Shown in pieces: positions 27,575-37,691 of a DNA stretch of 64,000 nt. Source of the DNA: Parabacteroides chongii. GTDB taxonomy: Bacteria; Bacteroidota; Bacteroidia; Bacteroidales; Tannerellaceae. Location of the stretch: the NCBI RefSeq assembly GCF_029581355.1, contig NZ_CP120849.1, forward strand, positions 5,550,501 to 5,614,500. Direction: 5' to 3'. The notes beneath the pieces were generated by a model, which worked only from the letters and a program-made list of their open reading frames with translations, was not told where the DNA came from and did no database searches. A program made the position numbers and the translations under genes. Position 1 is the first letter of the stretch. Each line of letters begins with the position of its first letter.

Positions 27575-28282
27575 ATGCAAAAAAAACAAGTTACATTAAA
27601 TGGTATAAAGGTTTTCCCCTTTATTTCTGCCCAAGAGCTTTTACAATATGTAAATAGCCGGAAAGGAATCTTAATAGCTATCAACGCAGAAAAGATATTA
27701 CATGCAACCAGCCAGACGCGCGATATCATAAACCGGAACATCGGTTATTGTGACGGATATGGAGCCGTTATGGCGCTGAAAAAGAAAGGTTATAAAAATG
27801 TAGCTAAGATTCCAGGCTGTGAATTATGGCTGAAAATAACAGCTGCATTGTATGATAAAAATAAAACATTCTATCTGGTTGGCAGTACACAGGAAGTCAT
27901 CGAACAAACCATCAGCAAATTAAAACAGGAGTATCCTGGTATCCGATTCGCCAATTATCGAAACGGATATATCAAATCCGAAGAAGAGAAAGCGGCGTTA
28001 CTCGCCGATATCCAAAGTAAGAAACCTGATGTCGTATTTGTTGCCATGGGATCACCTAAACAGGAGTTGCTTATGGAGGAAATGTTCAAAGTACATCCGG
28101 CCATCTACCAAGGATTGGGTGGAAGTTTCGATGTCTATACCGGTCAGGTCAAACGTGCTCCAAAATGGTGGGTCGACCATAACCTGGAGTTTGCTTACCG
28201 TCTGATAAAACAACCCAGCCGTATCAAACGGCAAATCCATCTGATCCGCTTTTTAATATTAGTCAAACTAGGTAAAATATAA
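27575..28282 (+). CDS. WecG/TagA/CpsF family (GT26) glycosyltransferase
   Basis: The start at 27575 (MQKKQVTLNG) is chosen because the upstream part of the frame lies in repeat sequence. The 235-residue protein has the GT26 features INAEKILHATS, IGYCDGYGAV, VAMGSPKQELLMEE and GLGGSFDVYTGQVKRAPKWW. Family members transfer ManNAc or ManNAcA to lipid-linked GlcNAc. With WecC- and WecB-like enzymes present, ManNAcA is the likely donor sugar. Confidence 0.9.
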   Translation: MQKKQVTLNGIKVFPFISAQELLQYVNSRKGILIAINAEKILHATSQTRDIINRNIGYCDGYGAVMALKKKGYKNVAKIPGCELWLKITAALYDKNKTFYLVGSTQEVIEQTISKLKQEYPGIRFANYRNGYIKSEEEKAALLADIQSKKPDVVFVAMGSPKQELLMEEMFKVHPAIYQGLGGSFDVYTGQVKRAPKWWVDHNLEFAYRLIKQPSRIKRQIHLIRFLILVKLGKI

Positions 28283-28293
28283 TCAACACAAGT

Positions 28294-29454
28294 ATGAAAA
28301 AAGTAATGTTAGTATTCGGCACTCGTCCCGAAGCAATCAAAATGGCTCCGCTCATTAAAGAATATCAGAAATATCCGGAAGATTTCCAGACCATCGTATG
28401 CGTCACAGGACAACATAGGGAGATGTTGGACCAAGTCCTTCATATCTTCGACATCCACCCTGATTACGATTTGAATATAATGAAACAAGGACAGGATTTA
28501 TATGATGTAACCGCCCGGGTTCTGACTGGTATGCGGGAGGTCTTATCCGAATCACGTCCGGACCTCGTGCTGGTACACGGAGATACCACCACCTCTACCG
28601 CTGCTGCCCTCGCCGCGTTCTATCAGCAAATCCCTGTCGGACATGTAGAGGCAGGCTTGCGGACACATAATATATACAGCCCGTGGCCGGAAGAAATGAA
28701 CCGGCAACTTACCGGACGAATCGCTTCCATTCATTTCTCCCCCACACAATTAAGCAAAAAAAATTTACTGGACGATAATATTGCAGAAAAGAATATCATC
28801 GTTACGGGAAATACGGTCATCGATGCCTTGTATCAGATGGTAGAAAAAATAAAAAAGAATGAAGAATTAAGGCAACAACTGGAGAATGAACTGAATAGAT
28901 CCGGATATAAAATCTCACGGTTAACCGAACAAAGTAACCGAAAATTGGTTTTAATAACAGGTCATCGTCGTGAGAACTTCGGAAAAGGATTTATTTCTAT
29001 ATGCAAAGCGATCAAGACATTAGCCGAGAATCATCCGGATATCGACTTTGTATATCCAATGCATCTGAATCCGAATGTACGGCAACCGATCCGGGAAATA
29101 TTCGGAGATTCAAAACCATCCAATATGTTCTTTATAGAACCTTTGGAATATTTACCGTTCATCTATCTGATGGAACTGTCAACACTTGTTCTTACAGATA
29201 GCGGAGGTATTCAGGAAGAAGCACCAGGACTGGGAAAACCGGTTTTGGTCATGCGTGAAACAACAGAACGCCCGGAAGCATTAAACGCCGGAACTGTCAG
29301 GTTAGTCGGAACGGACTTCAACAAGATCGTAGCGGAGACATCCCGACTACTGGAAGACAGTACGTATTATGATCAAATGAGTAAAGCCGTGAATCCGTAT
29401 GGAGATGGGTTCGCTTGCCAGAGAATCGTAACAAAAACAAAAGAAATTGTATGA
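28294..29454 (+). CDS. wecB: UDP-N-acetylglucosamine 2-epimerase (non-hydrolysing)
   Basis: The 386-residue protein has FGTRPEAIKMAPLI, VHGDTTTSTAAALAAFY, GHVEAGLRT and LTDSGGIQEEAPGLGKPVLVMR, all typical of WecB/MnaA. It interconverts UDP-GlcNAc and UDP-ManNAc, supplying the dehydrogenase encoded at 19072. Its stop overlaps the start of the export gene by 4 bases. Confidence 0.95.
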   Translation: MKKVMLVFGTRPEAIKMAPLIKEYQKYPEDFQTIVCVTGQHREMLDQVLHIFDIHPDYDLNIMKQGQDLYDVTARVLTGMREVLSESRPDLVLVHGDTTTSTAAALAAFYQQIPVGHVEAGLRTHNIYSPWPEEMNRQLTGRIASIHFSPTQLSKKNLLDDNIAEKNIIVTGNTVIDALYQMVEKIKKNEELRQQLENELNRSGYKISRLTEQSNRKLVLITGHRRENFGKGFISICKAIKTLAENHPDIDFVYPMHLNPNVRQPIREIFGDSKPSNMFFIEPLEYLPFIYLMELSTLVLTDSGGIQEEAPGLGKPVLVMRETTERPEALNAGTVRLVGTDFNKIVAETSRLLEDSTYYDQMSKAVNPYGDGFACQRIVTKTKEIV

Positions 29455-31844
29455 ACACTGTAAAAAGGTACTCTTTTTGTATTTTCTGTCTTTTAATATG
29501 TACCGGCATCAAAGCACAGGTATCTCAGGAGCTACTGGATAAAGCCCGGCAGGCAGGTATGTCGGAGGAGCAGATTCAGCAGGAAATGTCAAAATACATC
29601 GATAAGACGAAAACGTCAACAACTACCCAACAATCCCAAACAGAACAATTCATTCCGGAAAAAGAGATTCCTGGCCGGGCACCTCTTACCAATAAAGAAT
29701 TACCTCCCCTGGAACTCCAGCGAGAAGAGAATAAGCCGGAACAGAAACTGGAAGATATCGTATTCGGACGTGAAATATTCTCAGAAAAGAATCTGACTTT
29801 TGAACCGGTCTTAAATATTCCGACGCCCGTTAATTACCGGCTTTCAGCCGGTGATGAAGTACTCATCCATGTATGGGGAGATTCGGAATTAAACCTGAAA
29901 CTGACAATATCGCCCGATGGAACAATTATTATACCCGATATCGGACCTGTCGCCCTTAGCGGACTGACCATAGAAGCTGCCGAACAACGGATACGACAGG
30001 AACTCGGCCGCATTATGGCTACTATAGACGGCAGGGAGCCTAATACATTTGTATCGGTCAGTCTTGGACAGATCCGCAGCATCAAGGTCAACATTGTCGG
30101 TGAGGCAGTAGTTCCCGGAACTTACACATTGACCTCACTTGCCACTCTGTTCAATGCCTTATACGCTGCCGGTGGAGTAAACAACATCGGTTCGCTGCGT
30201 AGTATCAAAGTATACCGTAACAGTAAAGAAATTGCCAATCTGGACGTTTATAATTATTTGCTCCACGGCGAATACAATACAAATATACGACTGGAAGATA
30301 ACGATATGATCATCATCGGTCCGTATGAACAGCTCGTAGTAGCCAAAGGAAAAATAAAACGCAATCGAATCTTTGAATTAAAAAAGGGAGAAACTCTTTC
30401 ACAATTACTGGATATGGCGGGAGGATTTACCGGAGATGCATACACCAGGGATGTTACCGTAAAAAGAAAATCCGGAACACGTTATCAGATTGCAACAGTT
30501 ACAGAGGAACAGTTCCCCACATTCACATTTCATGACGGTGACTCACTACTGGTTGACTCTGTCATTCCTTTTTACGAAAATAGATTAACCATCTCCGGTG
30601 CCATATGGCGTCCGGGAGAATATGAACTGAGTCCTTCTGTCCATACAGTCAAACAATTGATACAGCAGGCTGCAGGTTTAAAAGGAGATGAATTTACAGG
30701 GCGAGCTCAAATTACCCGCTTGAATCCCGATTTCACACATTCTGTCATTGCGATCAATATACAAGATATATTGAACGGCATCTCACCGGACATTGAGTTA
30801 CAGAACGAAGACCAGTTATATATCCCCTCACTGTTTGATTTGCGGGAGCCTTATACGATCAAGATTGGAGGAGCCGTGAACCAGCCGGATACCGTCTTAC
30901 CCTATCGTAAGAATATGACAATAGAGGATGCGATCGTACTGGCAGGAGGATTACAGGAAGCGGCGGCAACTGTCAATGTGGAAGTTGCCAGGCGCATAAA
31001 AAATCCCCAATCCTCCCAAAGTACGGAACAAATAGCCAAAGTGTTCAAGTTTACCCTAAAAGATGGCTTAGAAATAACCTCTGGTGACACATTATTCACA
31101 TTGGATCCTTTTGACGAAGTATATGTCCGTTTCTCTCCGGAATACCAAAAGCAACAAGTTGTGAAAGTGAACGGCGAAATTATGTTTGCCGGAAGCTATG
31201 CTCTTCCGCATAAAAACACACGATTAAGCGATCTGATCAAAGAGTCGGGAGGTATCACCCCGGGAGCCTATGTAAAAGGAGCCAGCCTAAAACGAAAACT
31301 CAGCGACGACGAGATCAGACAGGTCGAAACTCTTTTACAATTAAGCAATTCCAATAAACAAAGTAAAGATTCGATCGCCTTATCGATGGCAGACATACAT
31401 GATTATCCGGTCGGTATCGACCTGGAGAAAGCACTGTCTCATCCGGGATGTACGGAGGACCTGGTTTTACAGGATGGAGACATTCTATATATTCCTCAGT
31501 TACAAAGCACCGTAAAGATCAGTGGAGCAGTAACCTATCCTAACAGTATCACTTATAACAAAGGAATGTCGGTTCGCGATTGTCTCTCACAAGCCGGAGG
31601 TTATAACGATCTTTCCCGCAAATATCCGATCGTCATTTATATGAACGGACAGGTTGCAACAACCCGAAGGACCGGAATATTCTTTAAACGATATCCGAAA
31701 GTCGAACCCGGATGTGAAATTGTCGTACCAAGCAAATCGCAGCGTAACCGTGGAGCCAGCTTATCAGAAATAATGAGTATCAGCAGTTCTGCAACATCAA
31801 TGGCTGCAATGGTAACTTCCATCATAAATATGATTAAAAAATAA
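29451..31844 (+). CDS. SLBB-domain polysaccharide export protein (Wza-like)
   Basis: The start at 29451 overlaps the previous stop as ATGA and gives a good signal peptide (MNTVKRYSFCIFCLLICTGIKA). The 797-residue protein has a helical N-terminal segment, a polysaccharide-export domain (NYRLSAGDEVLIHVWGD) and several SLBB repeats (for example VVPGTYTLTSLATLFNALYAAGGV, in part). It should form the periplasmic and outer-membrane channel. Bacteroidetes versions are long, as here. Confidence 0.9.
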   Translation: MNTVKRYSFCIFCLLICTGIKAQVSQELLDKARQAGMSEEQIQQEMSKYIDKTKTSTTTQQSQTEQFIPEKEIPGRAPLTNKELPPLELQREENKPEQKLEDIVFGREIFSEKNLTFEPVLNIPTPVNYRLSAGDEVLIHVWGDSELNLKLTISPDGTIIIPDIGPVALSGLTIEAAEQRIRQELGRIMATIDGREPNTFVSVSLGQIRSIKVNIVGEAVVPGTYTLTSLATLFNALYAAGGVNNIGSLRSIKVYRNSKEIANLDVYNYLLHGEYNTNIRLEDNDMIIIGPYEQLVVAKGKIKRNRIFELKKGETLSQLLDMAGGFTGDAYTRDVTVKRKSGTRYQIATVTEEQFPTFTFHDGDSLLVDSVIPFYENRLTISGAIWRPGEYELSPSVHTVKQLIQQAAGLKGDEFTGRAQITRLNPDFTHSVIAINIQDILNGISPDIELQNEDQLYIPSLFDLREPYTIKIGGAVNQPDTVLPYRKNMTIEDAIVLAGGLQEAAATVNVEVARRIKNPQSSQSTEQIAKVFKFTLKDGLEITSGDTLFTLDPFDEVYVRFSPEYQKQQVVKVNGEIMFAGSYALPHKNTRLSDLIKESGGITPGAYVKGASLKRKLSDDEIRQVETLLQLSNSNKQSKDSIALSMADIHDYPVGIDLEKALSHPGCTEDLVLQDGDILYIPQLQSTVKISGAVTYPNSITYNKGMSVRDCLSQAGGYNDLSRKYPIVIYMNGQVATTRRTGIFFKRYPKVEPGCEIVVPSKSQRNRGASLSEIMSISSSATSMAAMVTSIINMIKK

Positions 31845-31849
31845 TATCC

Positions 31850-32890
31850 ATGGGTAATGAAATTAGACTACTCCTGTATGCATGGAAAAAGCGAATGTTA
31901 TTTCTAAAAACGTGTGGAACTGCTATTATCATCGGTTTGATTATAGCAGTCAGCATTCCCAAAGAATATATAACTACCGCTAAACTGGCTCCGGAAACAA
32001 ATGATAATACCAAAAAGGTCGGAGATTTAGGGGGACTGGCAGCTATGGCTGGTATCAACCTGAATAATACAGGCAGTTCCGATGCCATCTCTCCTGAACT
32101 GTATCCGGATGTTGTTCAAAGCATACCTTTTCTGGTTGAATTATTTCCTGTGCAAGTTACAGATAAAAAAGGGACACTCCACTTGTCAGTGTATGATTAC
32201 ATCAGTAAACACCAGCGTGAAGCCTGGTGGAACTATATATTAGGTATTCCTTCCCGAGGACTGACAGCTATAAAACAACTGTTTTCCGAAAAAAGAGAAC
32301 AATCGGATGAAGTGAATCCTTTCTATCTGACAGGCGAGCAGCAACAGGTTATAAATGGATTAAGAAATCGTATATCCATCTTTGTCGACAAAAAAACAAT
32401 GGTAATAACGATTAATGTCCGTATGCAAGATCCTGTCATTTCTGCAACATTAACAGATGTCATATTGGAGAAACTCCAGACCTATATTACCAGCTATCGG
32501 ACCCAAAAGGCAAAACAAGATTTGAAATTTACAGAAAAAGTGTATGCAGAAGCCCGGGATGCCTATTATAAATCCCAACAGGCATACGCAAAATTCGAGG
32601 ATTCCAACAAAAATATCATATCTGCCAGCTACCGCACGGAACAGGAACGCCTAAAAAACGAAATGACATTAACATTCAATGTCTACAACTCACTGGCACA
32701 AAAATATGAACAGGATAAACTAAAAGTACAGGAGCAAACGCCGGTATATGCAATTATCGACCCTGCTACTGTACCTTTAAAAGCAATCTCTCCTAATAAA
32801 GTGATTATTATAATAGCATTCTTCTTTATGGCATTAATAGCCACTATAGGATACCTGTTTATAAAAGATAATACTGTCAGGACCGACTGA
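31850..32890 (+). CDS. chain-length determinant protein (Wzz-like, no kinase domain)
   Basis: This 346-residue protein has a membrane helix near each end (about 18-36 and 320-340) and a coiled-coil periplasmic domain, with the proline-rich ATVPLKAISPNK region before the last helix. It controls polymer length with Wzy. It lacks the tyrosine-kinase domain of Wzc-type proteins. Its last 14 bases overlap the convergent fkp gene. Confidence 0.88.
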   Translation: MGNEIRLLLYAWKKRMLFLKTCGTAIIIGLIIAVSIPKEYITTAKLAPETNDNTKKVGDLGGLAAMAGINLNNTGSSDAISPELYPDVVQSIPFLVELFPVQVTDKKGTLHLSVYDYISKHQREAWWNYILGIPSRGLTAIKQLFSEKREQSDEVNPFYLTGEQQQVINGLRNRISIFVDKKTMVITINVRMQDPVISATLTDVILEKLQTYITSYRTQKAKQDLKFTEKVYAEARDAYYKSQQAYAKFEDSNKNIISASYRTEQERLKNEMTLTFNVYNSLAQKYEQDKLKVQEQTPVYAIIDPATVPLKAISPNKVIIIIAFFFMALIATIGYLFIKDNTVRTD

Positions 32891-35714
32891 TCTGCAACCC
32901 CTTATCCGAAAGCCCCATTTCTACAAAACGGGCATTCGGATTACGCGGAGAAGCCGTCAACTGTTTACGTATCAGCAAAGCAGCTTCCGGATCTTTTGCT
33001 ACGATATACAAATAGCCGCCACCTCCTGCCCCAGGTAGTTTATAACCTAAGGCATAATCTTTTATCTGCGCGATCAGTTCTTCTACTGCAGGGGGATTCG
33101 TTCCGGAATCGAGTGCCTTCTTCTGTTCCCAGGTCTTTGCGATAAGTTTACCGTACGTTTCAAAATTACCGCATTGAATAGCATCGAACATATCCAGAGC
33201 ATGCGTCTTCATTTCTGAAAGCAGACGAAGATGTGTGGTACTATTCAGAAACATACCTTGTACAATTTCTGCCAGAATATTCTTGGCCGTACGGGTTATT
33301 CCTGTATAATATAACAAATGACAAGCCTGATATTGCGGGTCGGTAAACAAATATTCCGGTAACCAACGCACGGAAGGATTCTGATTGAAGCCTTCTCCTG
33401 TCTGTAACAGTTTCAGACCATGTAATACCCCGCCATACTGATCCTGCCAGCCTCCGCCTGTTGTAAGCAGTTGCTCTAAAATCAAGGTACGATATCCTAT
33501 CTTACTTTTATCCCACGCCAGACCACAAAAATCGGATATTGCTCCAAGCACGGTCGCAGCCAAAATAGAACTGGTCCCGAGTCCCGATCCAGCCGGAATA
33601 GCAGCCAGTAAAGTAACTTCCAATCCACTACCAAAACTTTTTAACTGATCTTCCAATGAAGAGTGATGCGTTGCAGAAAATTCAGGGATAAAGCCGGCTA
33701 GAGACAAAGCCGCTTTCGGGATAGAGAAAGGAGAACCGATCTTTTTATAATCACGCAATTCATCCCAGGTAGAAACAACTTCCATCGCCCCCAGGTCGAT
33801 AGAACGCAAGATGATCTTATATTCTTTCGAAGGCTTTACATATACCTGCAAAGGTGGTTGACCGTTCAACTCGATGGCTACATTAACCACATTCCCTCCG
33901 GCGTACATGCAATAAGGAGGAGTATCAGTCCATCCACCAGCCAGGTCGATGCGGACCGGACTTCGCCCCCACACAATTTGGTCACGATATACATTCAGAT
34001 AAGGAGATTGCTTTTCTCCGGATACGGAACTGATCAATCCTTCTCGTAATAAAGAAAAAGCTTGCTGTTGCTCTCCCTCATACGGTTTCCCTTCCAATTG
34101 TAATACACGAGCTCGGAACATCCGGTTATGTATCTGTTTCATCAATGGTGTTTCAGTAGGAAGTACATCCGGCAAATCAAGATTTCCTCCAACAAACTCG
34201 CGAGCAGCATCTGCCAGGTCCAACTGGTAGAATACGCTTTTCTCGTGATTGGCTGCCAACATAGGCCAATTGGCATAACGGAATTTCTCACGCTGAACAA
34301 AGAGTCTGCTCAGATTAGCACGATCGGATAATTCATTTGCCGACATTTTCTCCGACGACTGCCATATATCCCTGCCACTTTCCAGTTCCGGTTCAGAAAC
34401 CATCCACCGCATAACCAAGCCCAATTCTTCGATACTTTTACATACCGGGAATAATGCAGCATTCTGTAAGTCAGCGAAAACCTCCAATAGGATACCTCTA
34501 TCCTCTGCCCACTTAGCAACAGGATATCCCATAAAGACTGTCTTCTCATCAGTCGATGCTCCTTTAAACGGATCATTGAATCCATACGGACGAGCCACCC
34601 AGTCCTGTTCTCCGACAGGTACAACATCAAGACAAACACCGGACGGGATATCCAATGTCCAATCGTTTTCAGGAATTCCGGTTATAATATGTCGGTTATC
34701 CAGCTTCCAGTGCTTACCTATATAGCTGTTCTCAATCCATAACTCCGAATTCGCGGCAGTCAGGATGATATTAATCGATGCATTCTGCACAAACATGGCA
34801 GGATGAGGTTTAACCTTCCGGTGCATGATAGCCCGCTGATCGCGGACCAGATTCTGCACAGCCAGCGTCGAAGAGATCAGTTCGCGGCTCGTCCCATAAT
34901 GATAAAACTCCCCTCCCTCCAAAGGAAGGATAGCCACACTCAACCGGTTCAACTCTTCATCGGGAATACGGGGATGTTCACCCAAAGCCAGTCCGAATTC
35001 GGAATAGAGGTCGTATGATTTCATGGTCTTTCCATCGGCTGTATACGAGTGTTTCATCAGCAACTCCATAGCCCGGTCACTTAGTAACCACACGCCTATA
35101 TCCATTAGAAAAAGATGGGTCTGGGCCAACTGCCCCAGATCGGTCAGAGACGGCTTCTGAAGCATAAAGTCAAGCTTATCGGGTGCCTGCCTGTTCGACA
35201 CAAACACGCCATGATTGGTTGCCAAAGCCGGATCGACCCATAGCCCGTAACAAACGACATCCACATCCGGAATATCCTGCAACAGTTCACTATTTCGTAT
35301 ATATACATCCCCACTGGCAATCAGTGTATGGAGCGATTCAGGAGCTTTCTCAATAATCTCCTCATAAAGGGGAAGCTGCAAAGACAATAGATTTTGTGAT
35401 AACTTCTGCCCCCTCGCCCACCGAAAGACAGGAATTGGTGTCAATATTTTTCCGGAAGGAGCATACCCCGGTAAACGCCGGCTCTGCCCACCGGCATGTA
35501 GCAATATCCTTTTCTCCTTTGCCAACCATTCTTTCACAGGGAGACTAGATGCCTCTTTCTGCCGACACGCTTCAATCAGCCAGGTAGTTCCTCCTCCGGA
35601 TCCCAAACGGGCACCTACCGGATCTGAAGTACAAAACCACTCATCCACATCTGTTTTTGTTATTCTGTGGAAACTGTTTACCAAATTGGGAGGCAATGAT
35701 AATAATTTCTTCAT
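32877..35714 (-). CDS. fkp: bifunctional L-fucokinase/GDP-L-fucose pyrophosphorylase
   Basis: The start at 35714 (MKKLLSLPPNLVNSFH) matches the family; 945 residues is the usual length. The N-terminal half has the nucleotidyltransferase signature LHAGGQSRRLPGYAPSGK. The C-terminal half is a GHMP kinase with PVRIDLAGGWTDTPPY, PAGSGLGTSSILAA and LPGAGGGGYL. It turns free L-fucose into GDP-L-fucose for fucosylating surface glycans and proteins. It lies beside, but on the opposite strand from, the exopolysaccharide operon. Confidence 0.96.
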   Translation of the reverse strand: MKKLLSLPPNLVNSFHRITKTDVDEWFCTSDPVGARLGSGGGTTWLIEACRQKEASSLPVKEWLAKEKRILLHAGGQSRRLPGYAPSGKILTPIPVFRWARGQKLSQNLLSLQLPLYEEIIEKAPESLHTLIASGDVYIRNSELLQDIPDVDVVCYGLWVDPALATNHGVFVSNRQAPDKLDFMLQKPSLTDLGQLAQTHLFLMDIGVWLLSDRAMELLMKHSYTADGKTMKSYDLYSEFGLALGEHPRIPDEELNRLSVAILPLEGGEFYHYGTSRELISSTLAVQNLVRDQRAIMHRKVKPHPAMFVQNASINIILTAANSELWIENSYIGKHWKLDNRHIITGIPENDWTLDIPSGVCLDVVPVGEQDWVARPYGFNDPFKGASTDEKTVFMGYPVAKWAEDRGILLEVFADLQNAALFPVCKSIEELGLVMRWMVSEPELESGRDIWQSSEKMSANELSDRANLSRLFVQREKFRYANWPMLAANHEKSVFYQLDLADAAREFVGGNLDLPDVLPTETPLMKQIHNRMFRARVLQLEGKPYEGEQQQAFSLLREGLISSVSGEKQSPYLNVYRDQIVWGRSPVRIDLAGGWTDTPPYCMYAGGNVVNVAIELNGQPPLQVYVKPSKEYKIILRSIDLGAMEVVSTWDELRDYKKIGSPFSIPKAALSLAGFIPEFSATHHSSLEDQLKSFGSGLEVTLLAAIPAGSGLGTSSILAATVLGAISDFCGLAWDKSKIGYRTLILEQLLTTGGGWQDQYGGVLHGLKLLQTGEGFNQNPSVRWLPEYLFTDPQYQACHLLYYTGITRTAKNILAEIVQGMFLNSTTHLRLLSEMKTHALDMFDAIQCGNFETYGKLIAKTWEQKKALDSGTNPPAVEELIAQIKDYALGYKLPGAGGGGYLYIVAKDPEAALLIRKQLTASPRNPNARFVEMGLSDKGLQISRS

Positions 35715-35775
35715 ATTTATATATGTATCAGGAAATGATGAAATCAATTCCATCCAATTAATCTAATCTTTGTTA

Positions 35776-35783
35776 CAAAAGTA
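35776..35783 (-). promoter_or_regulatory. fkp promoter -7 box
   Basis: TACTTTTG on the minus strand matches TAnnTTTG, 61 bases upstream of the chosen fkp start. No -33 element is clear. An inverted repeat CTTCCAT/ATGGAAG (35791-35813) lies just upstream. Confidence 0.5.
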
Positions 35784-35993
35784 GTTTTTCCTTCCATTTC
35801 GATTACATGGAAGTTAAATTTTAATTTAATTTTACCATTCAATATGCTATTGGTTTAAATTATTATATTCATATTTGTAGGGAAAAACAACTTACATATC
35901 CAGTTGACGATAAAAAACGTTGGTTTTTACTAATCACCCCCTCTCATTTAGTTTTCTAACGTATCTTTAGTTATTCATTTAATATTCAATTGT

Positions 35994-36596
35994 ATGATAT
36001 ACGGTTATGTAAGAGTCAGTACAGATAAGCAAAGTACTGAAAATCAGCGATTTGAAATAGAAAAGTTCGCAAAAGCCAAAAGCATGCGTATTGATCGCTG
36101 GGTAGAAGAAACAATCAGTGGAACGACTGATGTCGCAGAACGGCAGCTTGGCCGTTTAATTAAACAAATTCGTAAGGGAGATATCCTGGTTACAACCGAG
36201 TTATCACGTTTAGGACGTAATCTGATGCAGGTTATGAGCTTTCTCCATCAATGCATGGAAAAAGACATTTTTGTGATTACGGTAAAGGAGCGCTATGAGT
36301 TGGGAAACAACATCAACAGCAAAATTTTGGCATTCGCTTTCAGCCTGAGTGCAGAGATCGAACGTAACCTGATTTCACAACGTACCAAAGAGGCATTAGC
36401 CAGAAAAAAGAAAGAAGGTACAAAGCTGGGACGTCCTAAAGGAGGAAAATCTGAACTGTACAAACTTTCCGGTAAGGAAAGCATGATTCGAAAGCTCCTG
36501 GAGGAAAAGAAAACCAAGCTGTACATTAGTAAAAAATTAGGTGTAAACAGACAAACTCTAAGGGATTTTATGAAAATGAATCCGGAATTGGACTGA
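35994..36596 (+). CDS. Mpi-like serine recombinase (DNA invertase family)
   Basis: This 200-residue protein has the resolvase/invertase domain with catalytic S9 in YGYVRVSTDKQS, the arginine-rich TTELSRLGRNL, and a C-terminal helix-turn-helix (TKLYISKKLGVNRQTLRDF). In Bacteroides, proteins of this type flip promoters of capsule and other surface genes. It lies between fkp and ndk, next to the exopolysaccharide locus. No flanking inverted repeats of an invertible promoter are obvious here, so it may act elsewhere. Confidence 0.88.
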   Translation: MIYGYVRVSTDKQSTENQRFEIEKFAKAKSMRIDRWVEETISGTTDVAERQLGRLIKQIRKGDILVTTELSRLGRNLMQVMSFLHQCMEKDIFVITVKERYELGNNINSKILAFAFSLSAEIERNLISQRTKEALARKKKEGTKLGRPKGGKSELYKLSGKESMIRKLLEEKKTKLYISKKLGVNRQTLRDFMKMNPELD

Positions 36597-37152
36597 TTAT
36601 AGAAATATTAAGTTTTTTGTCATCCGAAGAGTATATGCCTAAATTGTTAAACAATGCAATCCTAGTAAATGAATTCTAAGCTAAATTGTTTATTTATAGT
36701 TGTTTGTTCTAAATACACGGGAAACGCCGGTATTGAAATTTCCAATATTAATACTGTTTGTGTTCTACGGGAATATTTTACCCACAATTACACACTAATT
36801 TCCAGCCATTTAGCATCAACTATCAATCTGTATAAAATTAATTTACAATGATTTACGCATTAAAGGCAGATATACGGATAATCTTCGGTCAAGGCAGATG
36901 TTTTTTGATAATAAATCAGAGATTGTAAAAATTACACCAAGAGAAAAAAATCAAGGAATAAACAAAATGGATATAGGCATCCTGTTTAAAAAATGAAAAA
37001 GATGATTCCATAGCGCAGCAAGAAATTAAAAGGACAAAGACTCCATATCTTACTTTAGTAAAGAATTAGTTGTGTATAGAGAAAACATGACTTTTCTATC
37101 TCTTTTTTACACATTATTATACTATAAATTAAGTAATAGTGAATAAATATAC
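36597..37152. other. AT-rich gap between the recombinase and ndk genes
   Basis: This stretch is AT-rich with no convincing gene. A 13-base palindrome ATTGTTAAACAAT lies at 36643-36655. Short frames inside are low in complexity and lack ribosome-binding signals. No repeat pair expected of an invertible promoter was found. Confidence 0.5.
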
Positions 37153-37160
37153 TATCTTTG
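37153..37160 (+). promoter_or_regulatory. ndk promoter -7 box
   Basis: TATCTTTG matches TAnnTTTG, 55 bases before the ndk ATG at 37215. The -33 element is not clear. Confidence 0.55.
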
Positions 37161-37214
37161 GAATAATTAGCGTAAAGTGGAATATTCGTTGAACCTTATA
37201 AAAAGAAATTCAAA

Positions 37215-37676
37215 ATGGAAAGAACACTTGTAATATTGAAACCATGCACTATTCAGCGAGGTTTGATCGGTGAAATCATTGCTCGTTTCGAAAAAAAAGG
37301 ATTGATCCTTGAAGGTATGAAAATGACCTGGTTAACAGATGAAATTTTGAGCGAACATTACGCTCACCTAAAAGAAAGGCCTTTTTTCCAAAGAGTTAAA
37401 GATGCAATGGCAGTATGTCCTGTCGTTGTTTGTTGCTGGAAAGGAGTCGATGCCGTAAATGTAGTACGCACGTTGGCAGGCGCTACCAATGGTAGAAACG
37501 CTGCTCCCGGTACTATTCGCGGGGACTATAGCATGAGTGTACAGGAAAATATCGTACATGCTTCCGACTCACAGGAGACGGCTGCCATCGAATTAAAAAG
37601 ATTCTTCAATGATGACGAATTATTTAATTATGAGACAAAAAACCTGCTCAGCCTTTACGCAAATGACGAATTCTGA
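37215..37676 (+). CDS. ndk: nucleoside diphosphate kinase
   Basis: The 153-residue protein has the family start ERTLVILKP and the phosphohistidine H115 in ENIVHASDS, with the active-site arginines and GATNGRNAAPGTIRGDY loop. It balances NTP pools by phosphate transfer from ATP. It is monocistronic with its own terminator. Confidence 0.96.
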   Translation: MERTLVILKPCTIQRGLIGEIIARFEKKGLILEGMKMTWLTDEILSEHYAHLKERPFFQRVKDAMAVCPVVVCCWKGVDAVNVVRTLAGATNGRNAAPGTIRGDYSMSVQENIVHASDSQETAAIELKRFFNDDELFNYETKNLLSLYANDEF

Positions 37677-37691
37677 GAAATAAAACAAAAC

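Noticed and set aside
36669..36851. 60-codon plus-strand frame between the recombinase and ndk genes
   Set aside because: AT-rich, low-complexity translation without start signals or family features.
35754..37214. Invertible promoter next to the Mpi-like recombinase
   Set aside because: No pair of matching inverted repeats flanking a promoter was found on either side of the gene.
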